This document shows positions 1-13,800 of a stretch of DNA of 64,000 nt, piece after piece. Position 1 is the first letter of the stretch, and every line of letters begins with the position of its first letter. The notes below the pieces were generated by a model. That model was not told the origin of the DNA and made no database searches. It saw only the letters and a list, made by a program, of their open reading frames with translations. The translations under genes were made by a program, and so were the position numbers. This stretch comes from Himantopus leucocephalus (taxonomy: Eukaryota; Chordata; Aves; Charadriiformes; Recurvirostridae), in NCBI GenBank assembly GCA_003993805.1, contig RSEF01000021.1:5496550-5560549 (forward strand), written 5' to 3'.

Positions 1-3000
1 TCGTGGTGATGGCTGATTGTAATGACAGCTGTCTCATCATCAGGAAACGCAAGGCCAAACTGCAACATATCAGTCTTTACCTAAATACATGTGGTCCAGA
101 GATGCCATTACAGTCCTGACTATGAAGGTGAGGAGGCCTGTCTGTAGACTAAGCTTTTTTCTCACTTTCTTAGATGATTTTGAGACAGACAAAACATTTT
201 AAACTGTACATGTCTTGAATGTTAGGGTGCCAACTCTGCCCCAGGCAGATGGCAATGAAAAGTGACAATACCACTTGCATCCAGTAGCTCTTTGGATTAC
301 CCTTTGCTTCCTAGTGGCATGGAATTGGCCAGGATTTATTTGCTATTGCCAGAGGAAATGTCTGTCACTATTTTTTTCCCTGCATAGCTAGTTTTCTATG
401 TGTGAGACAAGTCAGGTCACAAGTCAGCCAGGGTAGGAAGTTTGCAAAAGACACAGACCCCAGAGAATTTGCCTGCTTTGCTTGTGACCATAAGGATACA
501 TGATTCAATATGTTAGAGGACTATGACCCAAGGCACTATCTAGGGAGATTTTGAATGCAGTGCTGCTGTCATTCACGCTGGTATAAAGCTGTCTGTTCCT
601 TCCTGGTGATTACAGAGATATAACTGGCTCCTTTTTGGTACAAAGAAATCACCAGGGAAGTAAGCTGAATGATGGGGAGAATTGGCAGAGTTCAAACCCC
701 TGTGTTTGCTCCTTGCTCCTTTCTGACAGATTAAGATTGCTGGATGTACATATGATTCTTGCACATAGCTGGTGGCCAAATGCCACCCAAGCTAAGCATC
801 AGAGGCAGAAAAATCAGCTTTGATTAAAAAGAGAAGGACAAGCATGGAAAATCCCCCTAATTATTGTGAATTGCAGCCAAAACCACTTGAAAGCAGAATA
901 GTTCATGCTGGTTAAGCAGACTTCATAGGTTGAAAATGTTGTGTTTAAATAGCAAATCACTTCCTAAGGTCACACAGACAAACTGGTATAAGGTACAACA
1001 TACGGCCCCAGGAAGAGGTATATGTCAAGGTTGCTGGAAGCAAGCTGAATGTACAGGAACCTCAGTGGAGATGTGTTGTCTTGGAAGCTCTGTAGCAGCT
1101 AGTTTTCTACACTTATGCAGAAGGGACCCTTCCAAGAGCAGAGGTGACACTGGAAATGTCAGAGGAGCACAAGTGTTTCATCTATAGGAAATCATGTTGC
1201 CCTGGGTTCTACAAGAAGTCCATCTGACTGAATTCATAGTGAACAGATACCCACCGCCCTTTTTTTACCTTCTCCCCTCAAGGGACAGTGTTCCACTAGA
1301 GATAACCCAGGGCTTGTACTACAAGTTATTCTAGGAGCTGTGAATCTGTTTCTAAGGCTTTCTGTGCTTGAATTCAGGTGAGTGGAGGACTGGGGTGCGG
1401 GGATCCCTTGCCCTTTTAGGTGTGGTTCAGTCTCTGTCCTTAGGTGTATGTGTTACTCTGCAGTAAAACATGGTTGCAGAAAAGAGAGGGGCAGGCAGCT
1501 GTGGTTTGGATGGGTTTGTTCCCCTCCGATTAAAGCGCCACAAGTATTGTGTGGAACTGCAACTAACAGCAACACCTTTGCATTTTTTTATCAAGGGAGA
1601 ACGCACTTTTTCATGACCCAGGGTCTCTGGTACCATTCCCTGTGCATGGCTATTGACCACTAGGAAAAAGGGACAGCAGAAGAGGCTACGTATTACATTT
1701 ACTTATTTCTTATCCACTGGTCTGATTTAAAGCACTGGTGGAAATTACTGTGATGAGTGACACTGACTTCAGTAATCTCTTACGCTCAGCTATCCCCAGG
1801 AATAAGAGAGGGCACGAGGTGTGATGCATGAGCAAACCATGCTTTGGACTAGGGCACACATTGTACATAAGTAATGAGCCTGGACAAATGGCACACAAAT
1901 GTCCGAGCCCGCTGTCCCATGCCAAAGGGCTGCCAGAAGTTTGTGCTTTATCAGATGAAGGTATTTCTGAAGGGAACAAAGTCTGCCCCATTGAAGTCAT
2001 CAAATCCAACTGCATAGTATGTCTGTCTGCTGACATCAATGGATTGATACCACAGATGGAATTCATCCAGTCCCTCAGACTGGTTTATCTCAGTGTTTCT
2101 GAAGTGATTTATATCAGCAGCTGGATCCACTTCTCTTGCTGCTCTGCTCCCTTGGTTTTGTTCTTTCTTTCCTGCTTTATCCTCTTTCTCCCTGTGCAGG
2201 TCCTCTGCTCTGCACTCCTCCTCTGCCCCCTCCTTTTCCCACCACATGTGGAGAGGATGACATCCTCCTGCAGCCACCTCGAAGGCCTCTGTCTGTGCTG
2301 TGAACAGAACAGTTTCCTGACAGAGACGGGGCCAGACAGTGCAGCGGTTCATTCCTCCTGCTCTGGCTCTGCTTCAGAGAGCTGAGGCAGACAGCCTTGC
2401 GCGAGTGGTGCTGCCCACATGGCTTTGTGGAGAAGCAAGGAATGGGCTGTAACTAATCAGGATTACACCGCAATTAAATAAAAGACAGAGAGAGAGTGCC
2501 CTGTGTAAGGAAGGGAAAGAACGGCCATGAGGTCCCTGAGGCCCTAATCTGCACAGAGAAATGATGTTATAATACTCTACAGTGCTTTTTACCCCCAGGC
2601 ATTGCCCATATTTTTGCAAAGACCATTATTGCTGCCCTCTGTATATCTCAAGCAGAAAAAAAAAAACCAGTTTTCTACATGCAGGGTAAGAACTTACATG
2701 GTTTATCAGGGCCTTGTCAATATTTTAGATAAATTGTTTGTGTCCTGCTTCTTGTTCCACTTCACTGCAGACTTGTCCAGCCTCTCCAAGCTGTTCTGGA
2801 TTACTCGCTTTTCTCTGATCTCAGGAGACCTGTGAGCAGTTGTTCACAATGTGTATACATGCTGGCCCATCTTATACACTCCACCTATTCAGTAGTGGCC
2901 AAAATATGCCCTGCAGCTGGTCTGCTTTGCTTTCTGTGCTCTGCCGGCTTACAATTTTTCTGTAGTAGACACAATTGTATTTATTTGTTGTGTTTGGTTC

Positions 3001-5554
3001 ACATGCAGTTAGTTACAGAGAAGCAATGTGAAGAAACATGATCTAATATAATGGTGTTTACTAAACATAGACTATCATTTTATGCCTGACTCTGTATATC
3101 CTGCTAGTTTCTGGAGTGCTCCCTAGCACAGGACATTGTGCCAATAGGAAGCTTCCCAACTGTTTAAAGAAATACCTCCTTGTTGCTCTACAGTACAATA
3201 AAGCATGTGCATTTGTATTTTCTTTCACTGAAATACAGTTCTTTCATTCATCTACATCACAAAAGGGAGCGAGAATATTTGTGCATAGTAAAACGAGAGA
3301 AAAGAGATTGCTGTGGAGGGTGCGGGGATTGATTTCAGTTTCTATCCTGCCAGAGATGTTTCATTTTGGGGAGAGGGGAATATCACTTCTGTGTGAAAGC
3401 TGTTGGCCACCCAAAAGGCACCTTTCTTTCTCTTATACAATGTCTTTAAATCCTTGCAGTTCCTCAGAGTAAAGAGCCAAAGGGAGCAACGTGAGGCTCG
3501 CTATTACCATCTTTCTGTGCTAGTGTTCTCTAGCAAAGAGTGCGGTGCTGGCCAGATGGTAGAGCTGCCAGACACATTATATCCACAGCTATTACACAGT
3601 GTTGGCACCCACAATGGGTACTAGCAAATAGCACTGGTGTCCGTTCCTGGCATTTCCTGGATTGTGTGGGAGGGTTTTCCGTAACTTACTGTCAGGGAAG
3701 AATGTGCTCATTAATCGGTACAAACGCAGATAGAGATCTGTACTGCCTTTTTCTGATTTCATGGCGTCTTCCAAGTCTGGCATGTAAATACTCTCTGTGC
3801 TCTGCGCAAACTAGAGAGGGAGTGCTCAGACCAGAAGTGTAGCTATCTGGACTGTTAGGCTCTGATTTTACTCCCACAAGACCCAGACAGATTCTTTAAA
3901 CCCATTTAGCATCTATGTAGTCATTTTAAAAATCCTGTAATTGGTGTTCTCTCTTTGCTTGCCGGTTAAAAATTTTTAATCCTGCTTTCACCAAGTATAT
4001 CATCACCTGGTATAGTTCATCATCTGCCACTGTTGAAACTGGACTTAGGCTTATAAATTGTATGGCAAGAACAAAAGGGTTATGCAGATCCTATACTTAA
4101 ACACACTTTGTTGGTCTGACTTAGCCTGCGCTTCCTTAGTAGGATTAGAAAGAGCAGTATACGGCGCTTAAAAAGCATAATTTTTCTACTGGTCCCCTTA
4201 TTCCTTCCCTTTTGTCTTATTGGAAATAGACTCCTTGCTTCTCCTTGCTTTATTTAAATAGTAGCTTTTCAAGGACTCCATCCAAAAGATTGTTTCAACT
4301 CCAAACGCCCACTGATGTCAAGGAAGAGCTTCTGTAATTTCATAAGCAGAAAATGGTTGATTGAATTAACTGTAATTATGGCAGATATTTCTGTCAGTAT
4401 TTTCCTGTTGAAAATGGTTAATTTTGATTACGAGATCAATCTTTGCTCTTGCATAAAGCATAGAATGACCTACCACAGAAGGAGTTGTAATATAAAAGCC
4501 TCAGATGCTATACAGCAACTGCTTTACTTTCTTTGTGCGGAAAGATGTTAACCATTTTCTGCCACATTGCTTTTAAAACTAGTCCAAAGTACACTTTTTT
4601 TTAAAAAAAATAATGTCATGCTGACGTATCTTATATTCGAGGGAGGAACACCTTTTCTGAAGGTTAGCAACACAAGCCCAGCAGAAACAAAACCTCCCAT
4701 TTTGCGATAAGCCTTGGGTTTTGCAAGGCCAGTGGTGTCAGGTGTTGCTGCGGATGATCAGCCACAGAACCGGGGGGGAGTTTCCAGTAAACACAGTTTC
4801 AGTCTGTCACATACGAGCTCTAGACAGACTAACCACAACCACAAGCTATGGCACTGTGGCAGCAGCGGAGAGGAAGCAAGGAACATCTGGCCTTTGACTT
4901 CCTTTAAAGACATTTGGGGTTAGGTTGTTCTCTCTCTTTTTGTATGTGTGTGTGTTTTGTTTTGTTCCCCGGCCCTGTTGGTTTTCACTGCTGCTCAGTA
5001 GGACCAGGAGGCAGACAGGATTTGAAACCACACACCTCGGAGTGCCAGAGGAGACAGACAGTAGGGTCAGCCCAACCTCTGCTGTGCCTTCATGAGGTCA
5101 TTGTTGAAAAAGGGAGGGCTGACTCCTGACATGACCTTGGTAGGATCATCTTTACATCGCTTTTCTCCTTCTCCCCAGCTACAGGAGTTCATTTCTGAGC
5201 AGTTCCCATCCTTCCCTGCTCCCCAAATTGAACACACTCTCACTCGAGGGTACAAAAACAGCTCTGTTCACAAGATGCTTCTTGGGCAATTAGCAATTTG
5301 TCTGGGCAGGATGTCACCTAGCCAAATAAGTCTCTTTGTCTGATTTTTTTCTTTTTTCTCTGTCTTTCTCTCTGGCTGATGGAGCTGTGGTTTGTTTACT
5401 TATTAGTATATATTTTTTGCCTTTTATTTTAAGAAGTGTTTGAAGTAGAGGATCTTTTAGAAAGAATGAAGTCTAGTAAGTCCATTAGGGACCATGCTGA
5501 GGCTGAATTAGGCTAGCCCACTAGCAGCAATATTTAACACTTACTTAGCAGTGT
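1..5554. other. Intergenic or distal 5' flank, no gene seen
   Basis: No exon of a recognisable protein is seen in any frame, and no RNA gene is recognised. The longest open frame (1828-2385, + strand, 185 codons) matches no family I know and overlaps a 133-codon open frame on the other strand, so chance openness is the likely reason. Pyrimidine-rich stretches at about 2155-2240 and short A and T runs are the only compositional features. In human the gene upstream of SLC25A33 is SPSB1. No SPSB1 exon was recognised here. Confidence 0.6.
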
Positions 5555-5735
5555 TCAGGAATAGACCCCAAGGATGTCTGTATCATTGCCTGTTACAGAA
5601 GTAGGGAAACTGAGGCACAGATCAATGAATTGACTCATTGAATGGCAGTCAAAAGGCCAGTATAGAGTTAGGAATGGAGCTACAGTCTCTTGAATTCCAG
5701 CCCAGAGCTCTCTTCACAGGGACACAGTGCTTCTG
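5555..5735 (-). repeat. Ancient MIR/L3-like interspersed repeat remnant
   Basis: The phrase gggaaactgaggcacaga at 5608-5625 is followed by a degraded match to the usual continuation of this repeat class: a gap-rich 'gtgacttgcc' zone, 'gagttaggaatggagct', then 'ccagcccagagctctctt'. This is the antisense form of the MIR/CORE-SINE or L3-type sequence found across amniotes. The copy is very diverged, so it is old. The ends are approximate. Family assignment is from memory of the consensus and was not computed. Confidence 0.55.
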
Positions 5736-6996
5736 GGTTTGGGTGTTGCCTAGTTTTTATGTTACTCTGTCTGCACAGGAAGCAGTTTACTCAAGACGTG
5801 AATAAACGTGAATAGTGCTTGGAGTTTTATTTTTTTTATTTATTTTCTGTTTTCTTTTTAAAGGACAGTATCCCAAAATAAATGTTCCCTTGAGTCAGTT
5901 CAAGTTCTGGTAGGAGAGTTTCCACAGAGTAAAGACCTTCACCATTAGAAGTGTACAAAATGGGTGAGTCAAAACTTTAAAAAAAAAAAAAATAGCGCCA
6001 TGATCATATAACTTGCTATATTAGGAGCTTGTGTCATTGAGTCTTCTGCTCAGTAACTTCTGAGACTAGCTAGTATAGATACTTCAGGGGAAAAGAGAAG
6101 TCTGTCTTCCCTTTCATCTGCCCCTGGGTCTCTGTAAAAGACAGTTGTGTAACCTCAGCTGTGTCTTTGGGACCAACATTGTTACCCTTCCAGTCTTTTC
6201 TCTGCTACCTAAAAATGATCTAATCTCAATTTTGGCTTCCCAGCTGAGGTTCCCATAGGCTGTGACAAAGGGACTGCTCCACACGTATGCAGCACTGCCC
6301 TTTCCTTGGTGGATTCACTGGTGCCTCTGGTATGTCTTTTCCCCAGACATGGGAAGTTTGTCCTGAGCAACTCAGTGTTGTGACTTTCTATCCCATATTC
6401 ACTTCTCTCCACTCTGACTCACTAGTATGACCTGACTGTAGCTTCTTTACTGAGCACACTGCTTCAACTACAGTAATTACTGTCACAAGGGCAGCATTGG
6501 TTAAGCACCTTCCTATTCTATGTCAGAATGCACTTTCCAAACCATAGTGTCAGGACAGGAGAGGATGGCGATGAATGATGTCATCATTAAAGTGAGTGTC
6601 TGTATATCCGTCTCCCTGCCACGCTGAAGAAAGGAAAGGGAATGGGAATTGGAGGGGAAAAGAACTTGGAGAGATAGGAGTTAATAACCTGTGGTGCAGA
6701 CACCTCTAGGAAGGGAGGAGAGGGTAAGACAGACCAAGGGTGGGAAATGCAGTTTCCTGAGGGAAGAACTTTGGCTGAGACATTTGCTGTGAGTAACACA
6801 GACTTAGTGACCCCTGTCCGATAGCTATTTATAACTTCTCAACAATGATTCCCTTATCGCGAGGGCCATGGTCAGTGTCTGCGTGCCAAGCAGGGGGAGA
6901 AATCAAGTCAGAAGTGGTGGTTTTGCAACAGGAATAAGTGAATTGCCAAGAACCCTCTTCTCTGTCAGGGAGGCCATGGTCCAGCAGAAAACGTAC
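5736..6996. other. Non-coding, nothing recognised
   Basis: No exon, RNA gene or recognisable repeat is seen. There are A/T runs at about 5828-5860 and 5977-5992 and a purine-rich stretch at about 6625-6780. Confidence 0.55.
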
Positions 6997-7815
6997 TCAG
7001 AATCAGAGAATAGTTTGGGTTGGAAGGAACCTTTAACAGCCATCTAATCCAACCCCCCTGCAGAGACGTCTTCAACTAGATCAAGTTGCTCAGAGCGCCA
7101 TCCAGCCTGACCTTGAATGTTTCCAGGGATGGGGCATCTACCACCTCTCTGGGCAACCTGGACCAGTGTTCCACCACCCTCAGTGTAAAAAAAATTTCTT
7201 CCTTATATCTGGTGTAAATCTTCTCTCTTTTAGTTTAAAACCATTACCCTTTGTTCTATCACAACAGGGCCTGCTAAAAATTTTGTCCCCATCTTTCTTA
7301 TAAGCCCCCTTTAACTACTGAAAGGCTGCAATAAGGTCTCCCCAGAGCCTTCTCTTCTCCAGGCTGAATAACCCCAACTCTCTCAGCCTGTCTTCATAGG
7401 AGAGGTGTTCCAACCCTCTGATTATGTTTGTGGCCTCCTCTGGACCCACTCCAACAGGTCCATGTCTTTCCTGTGCTGAGGGCTCCAGAGCTGGAGGCAG
7501 CACTGCAGGGGGGGTCTCACGAGAGCAGATTAAAAGGGCAGAATCCCCTCCCTCGACCTGCTGGCCACGCTGATTTTGATGCAGCCCAGGATACAGTTGG
7601 TTTTCTGGGCTGCGAGTGTACATGGACAGCTCACGTCCAGCTTTTCATCCACCAGCACCCCCAAGACCTCCTTGGCAGGGCTGCTCTCAACCCCTTCAGC
7701 CCCCAATCTGTATGGATACTGGGGGTTGCTCCGACCCAGGTGCAGGACTCTGCACTTGGCCTCATTGAACCTCATGAGGTTCACACAGGCCCACTTCTCG
7801 AGCCTGTCCAAGAGA
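6997..7815 (-). mobile_element. CR1 LINE, 3' part, reverse orientation
   Basis: The block opens with the reverse complement of the CR1 3' end (cagagaatagtttgggttgg at 7003-7022) and runs through the CR1 3' untranslated region into the end of the reverse transcriptase frame. On the minus strand, 7530-7811 reads a partly intact C-terminal RT segment with the typical phrases NLMRFNEAKC and VLHLGRSNPQ. The element is 5'-truncated at about 7815, where similarity stops abruptly, which is the usual state of CR1 copies. It has no sign of activity. CR1 is the dominant LINE of birds and supports an avian source. Confidence 0.93.
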
Positions 7816-10800
7816 GAAAGGACCCTGTGCTACCCACATACTGTGTAGATCAAAAGAATTAAATACAAGTTGTCATGGCTCTTCACCAAAGCGCACAGAT
7901 CCATGGCCCCACCCCTTTCGGGAGGCATTCCCTAATTAGGCTGGGAGCAGCGCATGAGGTGAAAAGGTAACCAGCAAGTGTCTCATCGGGACATTGCTGT
8001 TCGGCTGTGTGACAACCACATGTGGTTTGAAGTCCACAAGAGCTGGCTAAAATGATAGATTGCACATAGTGTAGAAAGGTGTTCTTGCTTTACAGTGTCG
8101 TTTACTGTCCATTTATCTATGGCATCAGATAACTAGCACTGAAAATGAAAAGTGTACAAAGCTTAGATGTAAAATTCCTAGAAAAAATTCAGGAGACAAA
8201 AGGTAGTTGTGTAAAGCAGAATTAGCTCTTTCTTGTGTACATGTATGAATTTCTCAGGAATCTTTAACAATAGAAAGTGTGTTGGATCTAGTTTGTTTGT
8301 ATCACTTCCTTCCTTCCCAATCCTAAGAACTCCCTAGCAATCTTTTCATGCTGCTAAAGTTGTGCTGCATTATATATCAGTCGTACATACTGTAAACATT
8401 ATGTTCCTCTTTGTTCCTGAGCTACATCTTACACCTGAGTTTCTCCTCCAACCGTGAGGTCGATGTAGTTAGTACAACGCCCTGTAAGTCCCTGGCTGTG
8501 AAACAAGTGGAATGTACTTACAGACCTGAAAACTACTCTGTATCCGTATAGGTGCTGCTTTCCTGTTAGCTTTTTTATACCTATATAGATCAACGTCCCT
8601 CTGTAGTAGTGAAGTTGTGTGAAAGGACATAGAAAAAGACAGTGGAGTTGCTGGATTCCAATGGAGATTACAGCCTAGCTTCAGAGGCAAGAAATAATAG
8701 CAACCTTCTAAAGAAAGACCAGGGCAAAGCGTGTAATTTAACATGCTGATGTTCCTAATGGTTGCCTGAGAAGGACTAGCTGCTTCCTAACTTAATGTCA
8801 ATCTGGAGCCATTGTTCTGTGTGACAAATCTACTGATGGTAACAGTTGATGAAGAGTCTTCCCTAGCCCAGCTGTCAGGATTGTAACATGCAGAGGTGAG
8901 AAATCTGTTATCTGGCAGGCGTGGTGTGAAATGCAGTGAGAATCACAACGCCCAGTATAGCTCTGAATTGGTTACATTTTGAATCAGGAAAAAGTTGAAG
9001 CTTGAACTGAGATTTTTTTTTTTCTTTTGTCATTTTTATTTCTGTGCTCTAATACTAATTAAATGGGCATGTTAAGAAACTAATGTCTTTACATTAAATA
9101 ACTTCTATACTTGATAGTTTGGGGTCTGTTTGAATTTGACCAGAGCTGGCAGCAATTAAGAGGTAAGGAGAAGATAGCATAGGAGTGAGGACAAGGATGC
9201 AGGCTGTGATCCAGTGGTGAGAAGAAGATAGTATCAGTTAGGCTCAGGTATTAAAGAAACTGAAGAGTACTGCTCACTTCTGCCAAACTTAGGTAGTGAA
9301 GGAGTAGGGGGAAGCGTTTCTTCTCTTCAAAATTAGCACAGACTTCTGTTCAAATAGGAATAGCACTTGGCCTAATCATAAGGCAAAGATGGGGAATGAC
9401 AGGCTAAAAGTACAGCAAGGAATTGAAAGAAAGAACCCAGTCAAGCTTTGCCAGCCCACTGTGGGTAAGACATGGCTCCAAATCCAGCAGGCTTTCTCAC
9501 TCCCAGGACCAGGTGAGCACATGTGAGCCTGTTCACTCCCAGTCCTTGAGTGTCTGCTGCTCTGGGAGGGGAAGGTGTGTTTATTATTCAGCCAAATAAC
9601 TCTGCTACTGTGGCAAGAGAATGACTCAAAAATGCCTTGGAAGCTGTGGTGAGGGTGATGACATCACTGGGCAAGTGCGTCACTACAGCAATCTCAGTAA
9701 GCTTATTAAAAGATAAATCTTAATAACAAGACAGGGAAATCAATGATATAGAACTACAGCAGTAAGCTTGAGGAAGTGTGAAGCCTTTGGGAAGGGATGA
9801 AGGGAAAGCATGCATGGACACAACTCGGTTCTGGCTCTGATGCTCTTAGGCAAGCCTGGGCCACCCCTTTAGGCTTTAGACATATGGGTCCTGTCGACTG
9901 AGCTGAGGGGATAAACTTACTCAGTCCTTGCAGATTCGAGTTTTGATTAGTGCTTTATCTGCTCACCAGGAAGGACTGTTGGGGATTAGGAGCAGTAAAC
10001 ACAAGCCATGACCGTTGCATGTGCAGGCTTCCTCAGCTTGTCCTGGGTGCTTGCCGTTTTTCCTCATTCCCACATATTCATGCTTGGATTTTGCAGCTGT
10101 CTTATGCTTGCACAGGAAAGGGCTGTGAAGGAAGAAGCCAGATATTAGTGGTTTAGGGCACCCCATCCAGCCCCATCCTCAGAAATGAAGGAGACCTACA
10201 GAGAGAGAAACAAGGCCCAGATGCACCGCAGCCATCCGGACAGGGCAACCTCCCTTACCCACTCTGGGAACACCAATATTGCACCATAACAGCACATCAG
10301 AATGGGACTCTTTGTTGTGCCCATTCTTTCTCTACGCAATTGCTGCTAGATTACTAGATCTTTTCAGATGCCATTCCCACTTCCCTTTCTGGTTGGAAGG
10401 GGAAGAAGTCTTTGAAATCTTCTTTTGTGTCCAGGAGTCTCCTGGAGCCTCTCTCTTCCTAGAGAGAGCCTTCCTAGCAAGGCTGCCTGGTTCCCTGAGA
10501 CACAGAGCCTCTGTAGGTAAAGTACAACATTCACATTTGCTATTTTAACTAACTGGCATTTCGAGATGTTTCAATGAGCAAATATATCTTGCTCGTTGAA
10601 ATCTTTCTCCCTATCTGCTCCCTCCTTTGTTTTTTTTTTTCTCTCTGCAACTTGAGAGACCTGGATCCAAGCCCTTTCTCCTTCACAGATGTTATGTATG
10701 ACCTTAGGCACGCACCTTTGCTCTCTACACATGCCTGGGAAAAATACACTGGCCCATCTCCCAAAGGCACTACAAATATAATATATTTATGACACGCAGA

Positions 10801-13800
10801 CATTCAACTGTTGTGGTATTGCAGGCCATTTCAGTTTCTTAGATAGTTTTAAGCTATTTTTGCAATGAAGAATATAACATGGAGCAGGAATGGAGTACAG
10901 GTATAGAGTACAGGTAGAGAATCCAGAAGTAAATTAAACAAACGGGAAAAGAGGTCAATCTATTTCCATAATTCAAACCGAAAGAAGATCAACACCTGCC
11001 TCCTCTCCCACCCCCATCTCTCCACTGGCTGTTTTTACAAAGTCTCCTGGCACCATGCTATGTCAACACCTTCCACTGAGAGTAGATACTGGCCTGAGTG
11101 AGCAGCACTAAGTCTTCTTTCCCAAGAAGCCTGAAAACTTCTCCTTTCAGCCAGTCATCAGCAAATCATCTATGAGCAACTCTGTTGGGGATACAGGAAA
11201 AGCTTTCAAACTATTTAACATGCCTGGTGCAGGCAAAAACTCAGTGTGAGCTCAGCTGAACAAAGAGGGGCTGAAGTCCAGAGCCAGCAGAGAATGGAGA
11301 AAGCAGCAATTGCATTTTGGAGGTTGCAGAGATACAGGGACACTGGAGAGAGCAAATGGAATTCCAGAGATTTTTCACATGCAAATGGATATTTCCTTTG
11401 AGAGTCCCTAGACTAAATAATACTCCTTGTGTCTAAATGGACAATATATCCTGCTGACCTGGCGGCATCCTCTCAGTCCAGCACAAACCAAATAATGCCC
11501 TACAGCTGCTTGAGAAGGATAGAAAAGGGGGAGGGGAGGAAGAGGAGGAGGCATGAGGCAGGTTGATCTTCTTTATAATTTCTCCCTGCCCCTCTCTGTC
11601 ACATCTCTCTTTCCTATTTTTCATACCTGCAAAGTCTCAACACTTTGGTTAATGTTATGCTGGAAGTCAAAAAAGAAATGATCTGTCCTATGCAGATGGT
11701 TGGCTCAGGTGAAAGAGGCAGTACTTTCTCGCCTTCGTGTGTAAAGGTGCAGAGGGGCTGTAGCTTGTGGTGAAGCGTGGGGCATTCAGAAGATGCTTGG
11801 ACCATGTGCTCAGTAGTAGCCTGAGAAGGGTGCATTTTTTCAACAGAAGGGAGAGTCTTTGGTTGTTTGCAGCTGGGAGGGTGCAGTGAGCAAGCTGCCA
11901 GGAAGGATGCTGATGTAGTTGTTCCCCACATCGTACAGGAGAATGAACTAGGTGACCTCTCGAAGGCTTCTTCTGGGATGAGATGATTCAGCACCCCCAC
12001 GCTGACACTTCCCCCTCACAGTTGCATTCACGGCTGTCAGATGAGGGATTTGGCCCGCTGAGATGGGCAGTGGTTCACTGCACCACCCACTTCTTTCTCT
12101 GCCTAAATGCAGTTGAAGTGCCCAGGCTGACATAATTTCTCACAGGTCAGATGGGCATGAGAGAGGGGAGAGGCCATTTGGACAAATCATAGCACTGGTT
12201 ACTGATAATGAGGCCTCTCACCAGAAAGCTTCCAAGACCTTCAAGTGTCTCTGGACTGTGTTGTCTGTCCCTCTCCCTCCGAAGACTAGATGCTGCAGAA
12301 ATCAAGGGCCCCTGTTCACGGCTAGAGAGAAACTGAGTAAGGCTAAGCTCACAGATGAGGAAAACAGCCTCCTTAAAAACCTGCTAGGGAGAAGGGACAT
12401 TTTCCCAGTGAAAGTACTGGAGGATTCGATTCCTTGACCTTTCTCTGACTTCTAGGATGAGCTAACATTTGGGCAGTGTACTTTCTGCTTGGATGATCCA
12501 TTTCTGCCTATGACAGACAGTGACATCTCTGTGTTCAGGGCAGAGGTTTGTAGGACAGACATTTGCCCAGTGCGTGGGATTCTCGGGAGAAAGTACTGTG
12601 TTTATGCAAGCTATTATTAAAGCCAATTATGTCTGTAAAAGCTTCTTTCCGGGTGGAAGGTTGAGGTGTTCCATGACATGCAAGTCACACAAAGGACACA
12701 GACGGGTATTTATTGTCACACGAGTCCAACCTTACTCTTCCCCTTCTGTTCCCCCACCACCACCTGCAGAACCGGTTCTCCCTGCCTAGAGGCAGTAACC
12801 TAAACCCCTTTGTAGCAAGATGAAGAAAGGAGAGGGAAGAGCAGTCATGTCCAGCTCTTGATGTGACACTCCTTTCCCTGAAGGGCTGAAGGAAGATTTG
12901 ACATGGAGACTTCCTTCACCCTGTTATCATTGACTCATCCTGTCACTTTGCCTGGCTGGCTCAGCCAGCTTGTCTCACGGGGTGGATATGTTCTAAGAGG
13001 CTTGGGACATTAACAGCCACCAGACGTGACTTAGCCACACTACGATAACGTAGCAGAGAGCCACTGTCTGGTGAGATGTATAAGCAGTTAAAAACCTGAC
13101 ACTCAGTCCACTGGATGGTGTCAAACTGTCTGTGGAGTTTCATCGTGAATGTTACCTGTTGAATATGGACACTTTTGCTGTTGTGATTGAATGGAGATTT
13201 GTGCACATCTCAGGCAATGGCTGAGCCATTCAGCTGCATCTCACTCTTTTAACCTCTTGTGGCAACAGGTAAAATCAAATTTATTCTTGAAGAAAAAGCT
13301 ACTGCAGTTCAAAATTACCAATGAGATGTGGTCAGTTTGGTGTCTTGCTGGAGCTCAGGTAGGGGATTAGACAGTGATCTTAAGTCCTGTTGTGTCCCAT
13401 TTTCAAAACCCTCAGTCCCGACCGTAGGCCAGCTTCTTCCTTTCTCCAGTAAATTGTGACCTCTGCCCTTGGGGCTGTGGTACCCTACATTTATCCCCTG
13501 ATGTATAAATAACTTTGAGCCTCATCATTTTTGAATGTTGTTTATACCCCACTGCCTGCCACGTCATGTGCCAAGGTTATAAATATGCTACTGCGTCTAG
13601 ACTGTATCTAAACTTGGCATTGGGTACCCAAGTTCATGAGAGGAGCAGTTTCATCTCTTAGCACAAAGGGGGTGCACCAGTGTGTTTGATCAGAGGTCCA
13701 GCAGGGACTTGGCAAGAGACTTCTCTCCTCCTGCCATGCCAGAGTAGCACTGGCCCCGCTTTCTGAAGGGGCCTTGGAAAATCTTTTCCTCCCCTGCTCC

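Noticed and set aside
1748..1800. C/D-box snoRNA-like words (gtgatga and ctga)
   Set aside because: The spacing and terminal stem required for a C/D snoRNA are absent, and it is not inside a known host intron.
1828..2385. 185-codon open frame containing CPIEVIKSN, which resembles the first carrier signature CPLEVIKTR missing from SLC25A33
   Set aside because: Only about seven residues match. The flanking residues do not fit a carrier helix, no splice sites frame it at the expected places, and the opposite strand is also open. Treated as coincidence.
7530..7811. 93-codon minus-strand open frame that looks like a conserved protein
   Set aside because: It is the remnant reverse transcriptase C-terminus of the CR1 element, not a host gene.
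12423..12433. Sequence resembling a tRNA B box (gattcgattcc)
   Set aside because: No A box, acceptor stem or anticodon arm is visible at the required distance upstream.
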